Assembly (NCBI GenBank): GCA_025331435.1
Contig: JAIWNI010000046.1
Coordinates: forward strand, 62,001-126,000
Direction: 5' to 3'
Length of the DNA: 64,000 nucleotides
Source of the DNA: Choanephora cucurbitarum
Lineage: Eukaryota > Mucoromycota > Mucoromycetes > Mucorales > Choanephoraceae
In this document: piece by piece, positions 38,486-49,425 of the stretch
Layout: each line of letters opens with the position of its first letter
Numbering within the stretch: the first letter of the stretch is position 1
Translations under genes and position numbers: made by a program
The notes under the pieces: model-generated
Told to the model about the DNA's origin: nothing
Database searches by the model: none
The model's input: only the letters and a program-made list of their open reading frames with translations

Positions 38486-39211
38486 TTTGTTTTTGTAAAA
38501 GAAAAAGACAAAAAAAAAAGGAAAATAACTGAACTGCATTATATAAAAACGAAAGCCCGATAGATCGGCTAACTTTGTACAAAATCAAGAGAGCTGATGA
38601 GTTTAAACGTTGTCTTGCTTCTCATACCTCATATGATATATCTTTAATTTAGCATCAAATACTAGCTAGTAATCTATCTGGTTGTACTCTTATGTCAGCC
38701 ATTTTCGGAAAAGATGAAGAATTTTAGTGGTACTCATGTTGAATTATGTATATTTTATGGCATTGCGTTGTTCTAGAATGTGTATTTTTTTTTACAATCA
38801 CACTTTCATATCCCTACAAGTGTCATACACAAATCATCTATCCTCTATCTCTTTTACGATATGCTCGCTTCTTATTGTTGATTTATGGACTCTGGCTGAA
38901 CCTGACTGTATTGTTTTAAATCTGCTGCACTTCAATCACTCTTTCTCTTTCTCTCTCTTTTTTTAGTATGAAACAAATGTATTAGCAACATGGATTCTCA
39001 ATGCAGAGCTTTGTAACCCAGAAACTAAACCTTTGCAATTTCTGTGTAAAATTCTGAAATTAAATTTTTCTCTCCTTTTTCTTTCTCTCTCTGTGTATAT
39101 ATACATATATACGTTTGCATGCTTTAAATAATATCTATCTGTAACTGAAATACCCACACAGTTTGACATTCTCTTCTTCTTTCTACTAAACTCGCAACAC
39201 AAAAAAAGAAC
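38486..39211. promoter_or_regulatory. divergent promoter region, oxidoreductase / INTS10-like gene
   Basis: These 726 bp separate two divergent genes. There are pyrimidine-rich blocks (about 38935-38965 and 39065-39095) and a TATATATACATATATA stretch near 39095-39110, about 110 bp before the INTS10-like start. No open frame looks coding. Confidence 0.4.
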
Positions 39212-42200
39212 ATGTCAGAAGACCACACTTCCCCAACCGCCGATCCTTACACAGCAGACAGTTCATTCGAAAGTGAAGTAAGGTGTCTCATGTGTTCATA
39301 TTCTCAAATAGAAAAGGACTTAATGTTTTTCTTTGCAGTTTGGCTCACTTTGCTCGGCTATACAAGCTGGCAGTTATGATAAAGCCATACAAAGTTTTGT
39401 ATTACTGTAAGTAACAATACAGCCGAATCAAAATAAGCTTTGCTCACTTTGCTCCTATCTTAGACACTCGAATAGTCTTCAAAACCCTACTTTTCAGTCT
39501 TATCTGATACAATTGGCAGAGAACATTGATCCTTCAAAGGATACAGAATCTAGCAGTATGTTACTTTGTAGAATACAATGATTTGTGTCTGATGTGGATA
39601 ATAGGATTTTTTGCTACATTACCTTGCCTTTTACAGTCAAACATTATTGACTTTGCCACTGGTAAAAAGAAGGAAGATTTGATAAAATAACCAGTCTAAT
39701 TATTTTTTTTTTATTATAGAACGCTTAGAAGAAAAAGAATCCATGCGAGCATTTGGCATCCTTTTTGATTATATCCAAGCATACCCTCGGCATGCTTACA
39801 AATATTTGGTAAGCAAGATACACAAGTCAAAAAAAGGAAAGAGGAACTGACAAACTTTATAGATCAATGCTATCAACTTATTGATTTTGTGCGCTCAAGC
39901 CCTTAAGGGAGATGAACGACAAAAATGCATTAGTCTGTTAGTGACTGAATTATTCCCTCGTCTTTGCAAACAACGTTTGTTGTTGGTGAGAAAAGACAAA
40001 ATGCCATCTATCACGTCTACAGAAAGCAAGCATTATATTACATTACCATACAATCTGTTTGAGCAATTTCTATTACTGGGGCAGCGTTTCTATATCAAAA
40101 AATACAAATGGGAAGAAGTTACCAAATTTACTTGTAACATGTTATCGGCATGCGGGTAAGACAGGACAAGAGAGGATGAGAACGGACTAATTTATGATTG
40201 AATCCTAGATATAATGGATTTGAACAGCTAGATACGATGTCACATATAGATCGATTTCAGTACCTAATTGACCATAGACTATCTATTCGAGTAGACGATG
40301 AGGATACGCAGGCAAAAGAAGTACCCGTTGAAGATTTCTCCATTATCACTACACTCATGTGTGAGTACATGGCAACAGCGTCTCAGTTTGTTCAATATGG
40401 CTATGAATATTACAAATATGTTTGTGGGACAAATGAAGCTGCCAGTAGTCGATCTGAAGAAAAATCCTGTCTGATTCCCGTTTGCTCCTTTCAGCCCAAT
40501 TCGCCTCAGGATCAAAGGCCTCTAAAACGGACATACAATGAAGAACAGACTACTTTGGTGGATTATCCTAACTCACTGGAGAAACGACTACGTACTGAGC
40601 AATCTGATCATCGTAGCGAGGAGGAGAAAGAACAAGAAGGGGAAAAGGAAGATGAAGAGGAGGAAGACGAAGACGAAGAAAGAAAAGAAGAAAAACTCGC
40701 AGAATCAATGTATGACGAACGAGGTCAAGGGTTGGACTCGTATTGTATTCGAGGTGTAGATGATGCATTACAGATTTTAAGCAAAGCCGCAGATTGTTTA
40801 AGACATGTAGTTGAATTATGGCAATGGGCTTCTTCAACCATCACTCAGAAGTCTTTGCTTGATCAATTGATTGGATGGGAACAAGGTAGGAAGAAGAAAG
40901 AGATTTCAGATGTGTATGTATTGATTGGCCCCCTCTTGTTATAGAGTTTTGTCGCATTATTGATGGATATCGTTTACCGTTTGATATGCATAACGCTGTA
41001 TTGCTCGTCCGAAGCGATTTGGCTTTATCCTCAGTAAGTTTATACTAACTTTGACTGATAATGTTTCTGATGGTTATCTAGCCTTCTGTGCCTGGCAATT
41101 TAGCAAAGGCACTGGAGTTGTCACAGACAATCTGTGATCGAATCGAGGCACAGCGTAGACAAGAAAAGACAGATTATGGCCGTTCCTCTTCTGAGATGGA
41201 CATTCCTTTTATGTTTGCTTTTCGTGTACTGTATAACATTGGTGTGATTTATTTGCTTGTAGGCAGTCTTCAAGTAAGTCAAATAGAGGACTCTATGCGA
41301 TAGATCATGTTGTTCACAACCCTTTAAATTCAGCAATCAACACTAGAGATTGCCATCATCCTCTCTGTCTTTCCTATACCTAATGGATTAGATGAAAAAG
41401 ATTTCGTTTTGGATGAATCGGATTGCTATACTGTAGCTAATGTATTTTATGGCCGTGAATTTGGCTTGATGCGTGTAACACAAGAAGGGTTAGTGGTGCG
41501 CTGTATCAAGCATTTAATTGTTAGTTTAGACAACGAATCAGAACAGAGAGGTGGTATGGCTTCTATTGATTCTGCTTTACGGTGGGACGAAAAAGCAGGT
41601 AATATGATTGTATTGATGCAATACGGCTGGCCCTATTGGAAGAACAAAACAAACTTGTGGGAGAAAATTATTCATCGAATCAGTGAAAAGCGCATCTTCA
41701 AAAATCGAGAGTTTCTAGAATACCTCTACAGTAAGTCTATTGAATCAGCATTAAGAAATATATATGTATACTGATCTGCATTTCCATAGTTTCGGATGTA
41801 TTGCAGGCAATTAGGCATCTTCATTTGATGGGTACGGTTGCTATGGATATCATTCCACCTGAATTCGCATTGAGAAATAGCTATCGCCATTTGGTTACTC
41901 CCGGTAATGAGACACCTCCACCTGTTCAACAAGCACAAAAACAATCAGAGGATACACAAGAAACACCTGCTTCATCTATCGAAAAGGAAGACCAAGCCAA
42001 AGCGAAAAACAGAGATGTTGAAGAGGATGAAAATGCAGATATGGAAGAAGAGGATGAAGATGAAGACGAAAAACCAGAACAAGAGTGCCGAGGCAATACG
42101 CTTCCATTGTATCATCCTTCATTTGCTAATAGCATCTTACCAAGCACTTCTATGTCTCCTTCTTGGTATTCTGCGTCTACACAAAAGAACTCGTTTGCCA

Positions 42201-42523
42201 AATGGATGTCGCCCTCTTTCTATTACAGTCGACCTGCAACTTCTGTCATTTTGCCTACTAATCAGCAGAGCAGCAGTGAGGCTTCTACGTCTCAACATCC
42301 TTTTGCGAGCCCGGCTTCTGCTGTAGCGATGATGCCAGCCTACAATGCTATGACCGGCCAACACCCTTCATCCGTTACCACCTTTATACCAAGAGACATT
42401 GTGACTCGATGTTTAGAATATAGAATCAGAAGGTATTCACCTAAAATCACGCCTCAACGAATGCGACATGTATTGCAACGATTCCTTAAAAACATGGTTC
42501 TGAAAGCAAATGAGGAGGCTTAA
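39212..42523 (+). CDS. INTS10: Integrator complex subunit 10-like protein
   Basis: Eleven exons (39212-39277, 39339-39406, 39464-39555, 39605-39661, 39720-39808, 39863-40155, 40209-40885, 40945-41033, 41082-41273, 41334-41730, 41790-42523) give 917 residues in one frame. The protein is alpha-helical and contains a strongly acidic loop (EEEKEQEGEKEDEEEEDEDE, about residue 360). It ends in an acidic then Ser-rich tail. The region AGNMIVLMQYGWPYWKNKTN, plus the following KIIHRISEK and FLEYLY, parallels the conserved C-terminal part of animal INTS10 (IVLLQQ.WP....L...V..I). INTS10 belongs to the Integrator module that attenuates RNA polymerase II. The match is from memory of motifs; human INTS10 is about 710 residues. 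Confidence 0.6.
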
Positions 42524-43656
42524 GTTCCTGCCTTGCTAGCTTCTCTTTCTTCTTTTTGTAAATATTGTATTGACTTGACTACACTTTATTGAAAATAAAA
42601 CATTGAAAATTAACACGGTCAAAATGCTAGATGGAACTGGTTTCAAAAATGAGAGCGGTTAGATAGAAAAGCGTTTGCATTCTTTCTTCTTGCATACCTA
42701 TAAAACAAATACGCTGTCAGCTTATGCTTAAAGTGCAGGCAAAATGTAAAAGTATACCTTGAGTATCACCTGTATATAGACATTTAGTGATGTGACAAAC
42801 CTCAATAATGATCTAAAATGATACTGAAAAAGAAAATGACTGCTCGTACTGTTAACCTCTGTTTCCAAGGAACAAAAAGAATTTTCACAAGACCAAAGCT
42901 TTAAAAGGTATACTTTCTTTCATTACACATCAAGACATTCGAAAACCCAGCGCTGTTGTGTGTTTTGTAATGTAAGTTTTCTTGTTTGTGATAAAAAAAA
43001 ACTCTCGAACTAAGCAGTTTATGTTTGAGCTGATGAACAAGAATAGTATGGCTTACCAGAGATTCTTTGATGTGAATATCCGGCATGCAGAGATCGTATT
43101 TCATGCGATGTTTAAATTTTCCTTTTGCTTGAATGCAAACTTAGAACCACCCTTCGTTTCCTTGGACCTTAATTTTTGCGCTTCAATACTTTCGCGTTTG
43201 TTTCTTTTGCGATTGTCACTGATCAATCTAGCTTTTGTATGCATGTCACTATCTTGTTGGCGTAACCTGATCTATTGGCGCATGCACCTGTCTAAAAAAC
43301 ATGCGCTGTGTAACTGGCGGCGTCAAAGGGATTTTTAAAAGAATAAAAAAAAAGTCGATTAACAAATAGCTAAATTAAAATATCACTCACTACTGCCGGA
43401 AAGAAGGAAAACAACAGCAGGTATATTAGTGTGAGACAAAAGCAACGCAAATATCTAGCAGTAGCTTGCTTAGAAAGTTATAGAGAATAGTAGTTTAGAA
43501 ACTTTTCAAACAAAAAAGCGCGGCTCTACGGCAAAAACATGTCAGCTTATGCGAGCAGACTGTTAAGACATACTGAGAGTCCAATAAAATTGGACTATAA
43601 CCATCGATTTTTACACAACTTAGAAAGTAAAATTCATTTTATCTTCATAGCTGTTT
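42524..43656. other. intergenic region at the edge of the transposon-rich part
   Basis: About 1.1 kb follows the INTS10-like stop, with AATAAAACATTG-type 3' signals near 42593. A plus-strand frame of 118 codons (42982-43338) and an overlapping minus frame (42901-43104) have no recognised domain. I find no gene. Confidence 0.45.
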
Positions 43657-45778
43657 TTAATGATTGTAATGAGAAGAGATGAATATTCTTTTGTGTGATA
43701 TTTTGGAATTGATTACTTGCAATAACATGTGATCAGTTAGAGTTGAAGGATGATCGTCGTAATAATGAGTACCGCGATTAATAACATGCTCAAAGCTTGA
43801 TATGATTTTTGCAATTTTTCTTGATTGAGTAATAAACATTGGAATATCAGCAAGCTTTAAATTCAATTGAATATGTTCGACTTCACTCATGGTGTATATA
43901 TATTAGCCTTGGCACGATGTAAAACGTAAAAAGTTGCATGATTACCTGTATTTCAAAAGAATTGTTAAAAACACAATCAACTCTTTGAACATAACAAAGA
44001 CTTACCGACAACAGCAAAGACAAACGTGGTGATAGCTTTATATTTGTCTGAGGCAGCTTTCGCTAAATGTGCCACGCGAATGAGATCCAGTCTAGTGAGC
44101 CGATGATTCATTGCTTGTTATTGAGATTTGATGTCACCGCAGCCTAATATTTGATCTAGTGCAGCACCGTACACGACATTGATCGACACACCCGGTATTA
44201 ATATAATAACCTTGTTGTCATCACTAATAGATCTCCTTTATGTGAAATCTAGCTAGAGATTAATAGCTGAGTCTGGTTACATTTTATCAATTTTAGATAC
44301 GCCTCATTACCATTTAAAAAGAATATGCTTATTGATGTTTTTAAACAAAGGTACAAGAGCGGCTTGAAGATACCGCGTGATTAGCTCTGTTTCTTGTGAT
44401 CCATCTTCAATGGCAAAACGGGGAGGAGCCCCCACCCTACAAAAGCGTTAGACTCATATACACTATTACTTTTTTTAAAACTTACATGTTTCTTACGGTT
44501 AATAAATCCTGTTCGTTGTATTAATTGTTGCATCTTCTTCAATCAATCCTGCAGTTTTTCATGATGCAACGAGACGCAAGGATTGATCGAAATTGTTAAC
44601 GATATTCTAAAGAGGTAAGCAGTTAACTTTTATATTATCTATCTGTTTTTAGAATTTGCAAGAGCTTACGTTTGATACATTGTCAATCAGATTATGGACA
44701 ATTCCTTTAAGTTTTTCTGTTGTTGTACTACAGTACTGCCCCGCAATAGCGAAATCAACATTACATGGTTTTGATGCTATACAAACCTGATACAGTACTA
44801 CCCCGCAAAAACGGAATGAATATTGCATGGTTTTGGTGCTGTACAAACGTCAGATTACACTTACTTTGGATATATACTTTTCATATTGTATCATTTGCTC
44901 TTTCTCGATTTATGCAGTGATAGAAGACGACGGGATTTCCGCAACAATGAGCAACTCTGCATTCATACCAAATTCCATTATTGCGGGGTAGTACTGTAGG
45001 AAATATCTAGCTGGTGATACTGTTGCTGTTTAGAATATGTATCCGCAAATCTTCACACTGGTTTAATGTGATGTGTTCAGGCATATCTACTATGTGTTCA
45101 GTCTGGTTTCAACAGAAGGATGGATGAAAGGGCTAAAAGATGTTGAACGTTTTCATTTAACGTCAATTGCTTGTCTTCGTTGAGTATTCTCTTGATTTGG
45201 AATTGAAAATCATGAAAGCGACAGGGCACATCTATATTTTTGAAAATCAAACGTTCATGTTCAGTAGGCACAGCAAAGTCCAATTCGCAAATGATATTAA
45301 CTGTTGAGCATACGTATACATTGAGGGGCAAGACATCAGCTGATGAGTTGCTTGTATTGGCCGGAAGATGATTTCCAATAGGAGCTGGCGATTCAAGTAC
45401 ATCTTCTGTAAACGGTGACTTCGTTGCAACAGATACGGGTGTGTCATGAACAGCTAGATCTTTTAGAATCTCGACCGTATAATTGAAGATGAAGCCACAA
45501 GATAACTGATGTTTTCTCGAGTGAACCTTCAACGTTGCACCATTCTCAAAATATTTCTGACAAGCAGGACAAGGAAACCCACCTTCTTTGCGATCAAGAG
45601 TATTTTCACCTGTGTAAGTTATTGTCAATAGCGTTTTTGGATGCAAATATATCTTCTTGTTTTGGGAAAACTACTTACCAATTCTAACGTGTAAAACATG
45701 ACATTCAATAGTATGTATGTTATGTCGGCTTTTGGTTGTAAAAGTATCAGAACAATGGGAACACTTTTTATCTGACAT
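43657..45778 (-). pseudogene. decayed C2H2 zinc-finger gene of a repeated mucoralean family
   Basis: The 5' part is open: exons 45778-45679 and 45609-45098 start MSDKKCSHCSDTFTTKSRHN. They carry two C2H2-type fingers, the second being FPCPACQKYFENGATLKVHS. Further along the same strand, spliceable pieces continue the family order. One is PPRFAIEDGSQETELITRYL with the following LFKNINKHILFK (about 44440-44315). Next is a segment ending ILGCGDIK, then LDLIRVAHLAKAASDKYK with an intact intron (44005-43946), then VEHIQLNLKLADIPMFITQ. Breaks are an in-frame TAA just before 44111, a frameshift at 43887-43890 and a MITE between the first and second parts. I associate these motifs with multicopy uncharacterised genes in Mucorales. 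The function is unknown; the GxG(E/D)xK motif recalls PD-(D/E)xK nucleases. Confidence 0.5.
44731..44996. mobile_element. TA-flanked MITE (266 bp) with CAGTACTRCCCCGC ends
   Basis: The left end starts CAGTACTGCCCCGCAATA at 44731. The right end, on the minus strand, starts CAGTACTACCCCGCAATA at 44996. Both are flanked by TA (44729-44730 and 44997-44998), as in Tc1/mariner-type insertions. There is no coding capacity. The left end is tandemly duplicated: a second 62-bp copy starts at 44793. The element sits inside the decayed zinc-finger gene. Confidence 0.8.
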
Positions 45779-46233
45779 TATGGCCAAGTATAAAAAAACT
45801 AAAGCAAAAGAACAAAATTGGCTAAAGCTTATAAGCAATAAAAAGGAAGTAATCCAAGAAATATACTCGGTACCTCAGGACGGAATTCAACCTTGAGCCA
45901 GACTGAAGCATTTTCTAAACAATAACATCACACAATTGGACATTGTCAGTGATCTAAGACATATTCCAGATCGCTTTATCGACTCTCCTATCCCATGGTG
46001 TTGTAAGGACATATTTCTGACCAGCAACCTTAGGTCACTTGTCGGGAATACACTAGCCGAGAGTGATAGTATATGGAGTTTAATCGCTCAAATAATTTGA
46101 GAAATTAAAACAAATTGGTGGCCACAAGTACCACTATAAAGTTGTATAAAGTTGTAAAAATCGAAAAAGAATAAAAATCAAGTCTTTTTTTTTGTCCCCT
46201 TACGTTTCGAGGTTGTTATAAATCCTACAGTCG
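45779..46233. other. spacer between zinc-finger pseudogene and DIRS remnant
   Basis: These 455 bp hold no recognisable coding sequence. They probably include the promoter side of the zinc-finger pseudogene and the unrecognised left part of the DIRS element. Confidence 0.35.
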
Positions 46234-48423
46234 TTGAATTTGAGCATAACAGTCAAGAAAAGTTACGGATTAAGAGGTTTATCAAGTCAACAGGCAATTA
46301 AGATCCCGCTAGAACAATGGAGAGTCCTTCAACCAATGAAATTCAACTCAATAAAACACTCAGCAGTGGACGATGCAGTGAGAAAATTTCTGGAAGCAGG
46401 AGTGATAGATAGGGCTCCTAATCAAGAAGAAACATAATTCCTCTCTTAACTATTCGCAATTCAAAAACATCAAAGATTAGACCTATCTTGAACTGCAGGA
46501 AGATCAATTCGTTTATACAATGCGAGCACTTCAGTATGGAGGAAGTTCCCACTTTACGATGATTCAACTGGGAGATTTCATAACAAAAATAGATTTGAAG
46601 GACGCTTATGTAGTAGTTCCAATCCATCAAAGATTCAGAAAATATCTGAGCTTTCTGCATGGCGGTACTGTCTATAGATATCGGCCATTGGCCTTTGACC
46701 TCAGTGTAGCTCCTCGAGTGTTCTCAAAGCTGATCAGGTATGCAGTCGATCCATTGAGGAAAGAAGGAATCCGCATGGTGTATTGTCTTACCCTTGTCTC
46801 CTCTTACCAGAGACAAAAGTAGAACTAGAATGGTGGGTGAAGTTTACCGAATCAAGAAATGGTCTAAACATAGTCCGCACAATTCTCGAATAGCCAGCAG
46901 TAGAGATATCGTAGGCACATCAGAGACAGGCTGGGGAGTCCACAGTATCGACATGGATACATCAGAGTTTTGGTCCGAACAAGAAAAAAAAACTCAATCA
47001 ATTTGAGAGAACTTCAGACAATCCTGTTTGCCTTGTTACTCCACAGGTAAAAAATATGCAAACCTAACCATCCTGATCCAATCAGACAACACCACAGCTA
47101 TGAAGTATGCGAAGAAGTCAGATGGTACAGCAGTTAGCTCTGGAAATTCAGAAAATATGTTCCAGCAACAACATAAGAGTAAGATACGGAAATATAGCTG
47201 GGATAGAGAACGTGAAGACAGACAAGCCGAGTGGAGAAGAAAAGCCAGTGTACGAATGGACACTTCTTAGGAAGGTGTCTCAAAGAATACAACAGAGATG
47301 GAGCAGCATGAGAATAGATGTATTTGTTTCAAGAGAAAACAAAAGGCTGCCGACATACTGGTTCAGGCGGATGGATTCCAATGCGACAGCAACCGATGTA
47401 TTCACTCAAGTCTAGCCAGAGAGAGGTTTGTACCTCCACTCACCATGGAAATTGATTCCAAGGGTGCTCTAGAAGTTGAGAGAAGAGAGGGTTCAAGAAG
47501 CAGTGCTCATTACACCAACTTGGTCAGTTCAGTACTGGTGGCCGATGATCCTGCAATACCAAGTGAAGAAGGAACAGCCAATTCAGATACCGATGAACAA
47601 CAAGCGATGGAATTTGACCGCTTGGCTATTATCAGGGCATACCAGATGGGTCAGATGTTGGGTCAAGCCTCTCAGCAGTACTTGGAAAAGGGACTTGGAA
47701 AGAAAACCTCTAAGAATTATAATTATGCTTGGAAACAGTGGGCAGACTGATGTCAAAACCAGGGTTATAGCCCCATTGAATACAGGATGCAAAATATCTT
47801 GGAGTTCTTCATAGAGAAAAAGCATCTCTCGTCATCCCAATTGAATATTTACAGATCAGCTATGCAGTCGGTGTTTGGAGTCTTATATCCGGACGGCATC
47901 AATCTCTCACATCAACCTTTACTCAAACAGTTCTTTAGAAAGAAACTTTTTCTAAGATACAAGTTTGGGATGTGGGCATAGTCGCCAGATATGTCCTTAC
48001 TTGAGGAACAGATGAACAACTGGACCTTCACAAGTTGCAATTGAAGACTATCACACTATTGTGCATAGCCACCATGGGCGGGTCATAAGGTGATATCGGA
48101 AGACTTAACATAACAGACATGTTGGTAAAAGAGGAGGGTCCTTCCATTTTTTTCAGAGAACCGAAAGGGGAACAGATGAAGGTATCCCATGTGAGCTGTC
48201 TTCCAGAAGAACACAGAGAATTGTGTACATTAGCTTTCCTCAAGAAAACAGAAGGTTTATGATTACAAAAGAGTGGTAGCAAAAGTCTGTTCTGGACATG
48301 TCTCAGCCATGAGTAATACCCCCCCCCCCTTTTTTTTTCCGGCTAGCGAGAATACCATTGCATCCTAGCTGAAAGAAATACTCAAAAAAGTGAGCCTGGA
48401 TACTAGGGTCGTCAAGGCACATA
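46234..48423 (+). mobile_element. decayed DIRS-type (tyrosine-recombinase) retrotransposon
   Basis: Coding pieces on the plus strand appear in DIRS order but with many stops and shifts. The first is reverse transcriptase: DFITKIDLKDAYVVVPIHQR, YRPLAFDLSVAPRVFSKLIR, with the catalytic Y/F-x-DD not preserved after IRMVY. RNase H follows (TGWGVHSIDMD..., INLRELQTILFALL, LIQSDNTTAMKYAKK). Next is the post-RNase H region MRIDVFVSRENKRLPTYWF. Last is the tyrosine recombinase (KTSKNYNYAWKQWADW, LNIYRSAMQSVFG, IGRLNITDMLVKEEG and ILKKVSLDTRVVKAH). The recombinase is cut at 48423 by a Tc1/mariner element. The split or inverted terminal repeats of DIRS were not found. Confidence 0.75.
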
Positions 48424-49393
48424 CAGTGTGGACTGAAATAACTCGCGGATCTTAAATATTAGTACCTTACACAATGAAGGTTGTTGTGCATTAGTAGAGC
48501 TTTTGTCTATCGATAGCGCCTTCATGTTTTAAGAATATGTAAAAAAGAGTATTAGGCTTATGTTGGTAAAAAAAAGTAAAAAAAATCAATACTTTGTATG
48601 GCTTCCGTTAGCTTTTGCAATTGATTGTCATCTTTTGCTCATACTGCCAACGAGGTTGTTCAGATACTCTGGTATGAGCTTGTACCATTCTTCTTTCAGA
48701 ACCCTCTCTAATTCACTGAGGATATTGATATCACTCTCGCACTCATCTAGATGGTTTCCTCAAATAAGCCCAGACATTTTCAATCAAGTTGAGATCTGGA
48801 CTTTGTGATGGCCATCTATCAAAGGTGTTTGTCATGGTCTTCTTCTTCTTTAACCCAAGCTAAACGCGATTCTTTGTGTCTTCGCTTCAAAGCCAGCTTC
48901 TTTGCTGCGAGAAGCTATTTGAGGTTCAAATGACCCAAGGCTACTCGAAAAGCGGACAAAGAGACTTTCTTGCCAGAACTCAGAAATCGACGATGCTAAA
49001 CCTTAATTGACTCAGTAAGTCGACGACGAACGCTTATAACAACCGCGTTCAAATCCATTTAAGAAGGAAGTCTTTTTCTCCCAGTTGAAGTTTTAGAAAG
49101 AAGGCCTGTGTTTGCTGAGCCTTTTATAAGCTGATCTTACAGTTGATTCAGGAAGGTTAAGACCTCTGACGATCTGAGCAATGTTATTTTGATAAACAAA
49201 AGCGCCGACTAGTCTACCATAGTCGTATTTGGAAAGATGTTTTTGGCTTCCTTAGATAAGGAAATCACTGTAGAAGTGCTCTTTTTAGTATGTTTATTAG
49301 AAAAAAAGTGATGAGAAGACCAACAGAACAACAATGGGTTATGTGATCAAATCGCGGAGTTTATAAATCCACGAATTATTTCGGTTCACACTG
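48424..49393 (-). mobile_element. degenerate Tc1/mariner element (970 bp) inserted in the DIRS remnant
   Basis: The left end is CAGTGTGGACTGAAATAACT. The right end on the minus strand is CAGTGTGAACCGAAATAATT. Both are flanked by TA (48422-48423 and 49394-49395). The ends are imperfect inverted repeats of about 30 bp. The minus strand encodes a broken transposase with the family signature WPSQSPDLNLIENVWAYL around 48760-48820. Multiple frameshifts and stops make it inactive. Confidence 0.85.
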
Positions 49394-49425
49394 TAGGTTT
49401 CGACCAGCACCTTCTTGATGCTTCT

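Noticed and set aside
42982..43338. 118-codon plus-strand frame downstream of the INTS10-like gene
   Set aside because: No domain, no splice support and composition typical of AT-rich non-coding sequence.
43657..44111. Apparent two-gene arrangement with overlapping ATGA (54-codon spliced gene followed by a 77-codon frame)
   Set aside because: The two frames encode consecutive parts of the same family protein, so a frameshift in one decayed gene explains the overlap better than a dicistronic unit.
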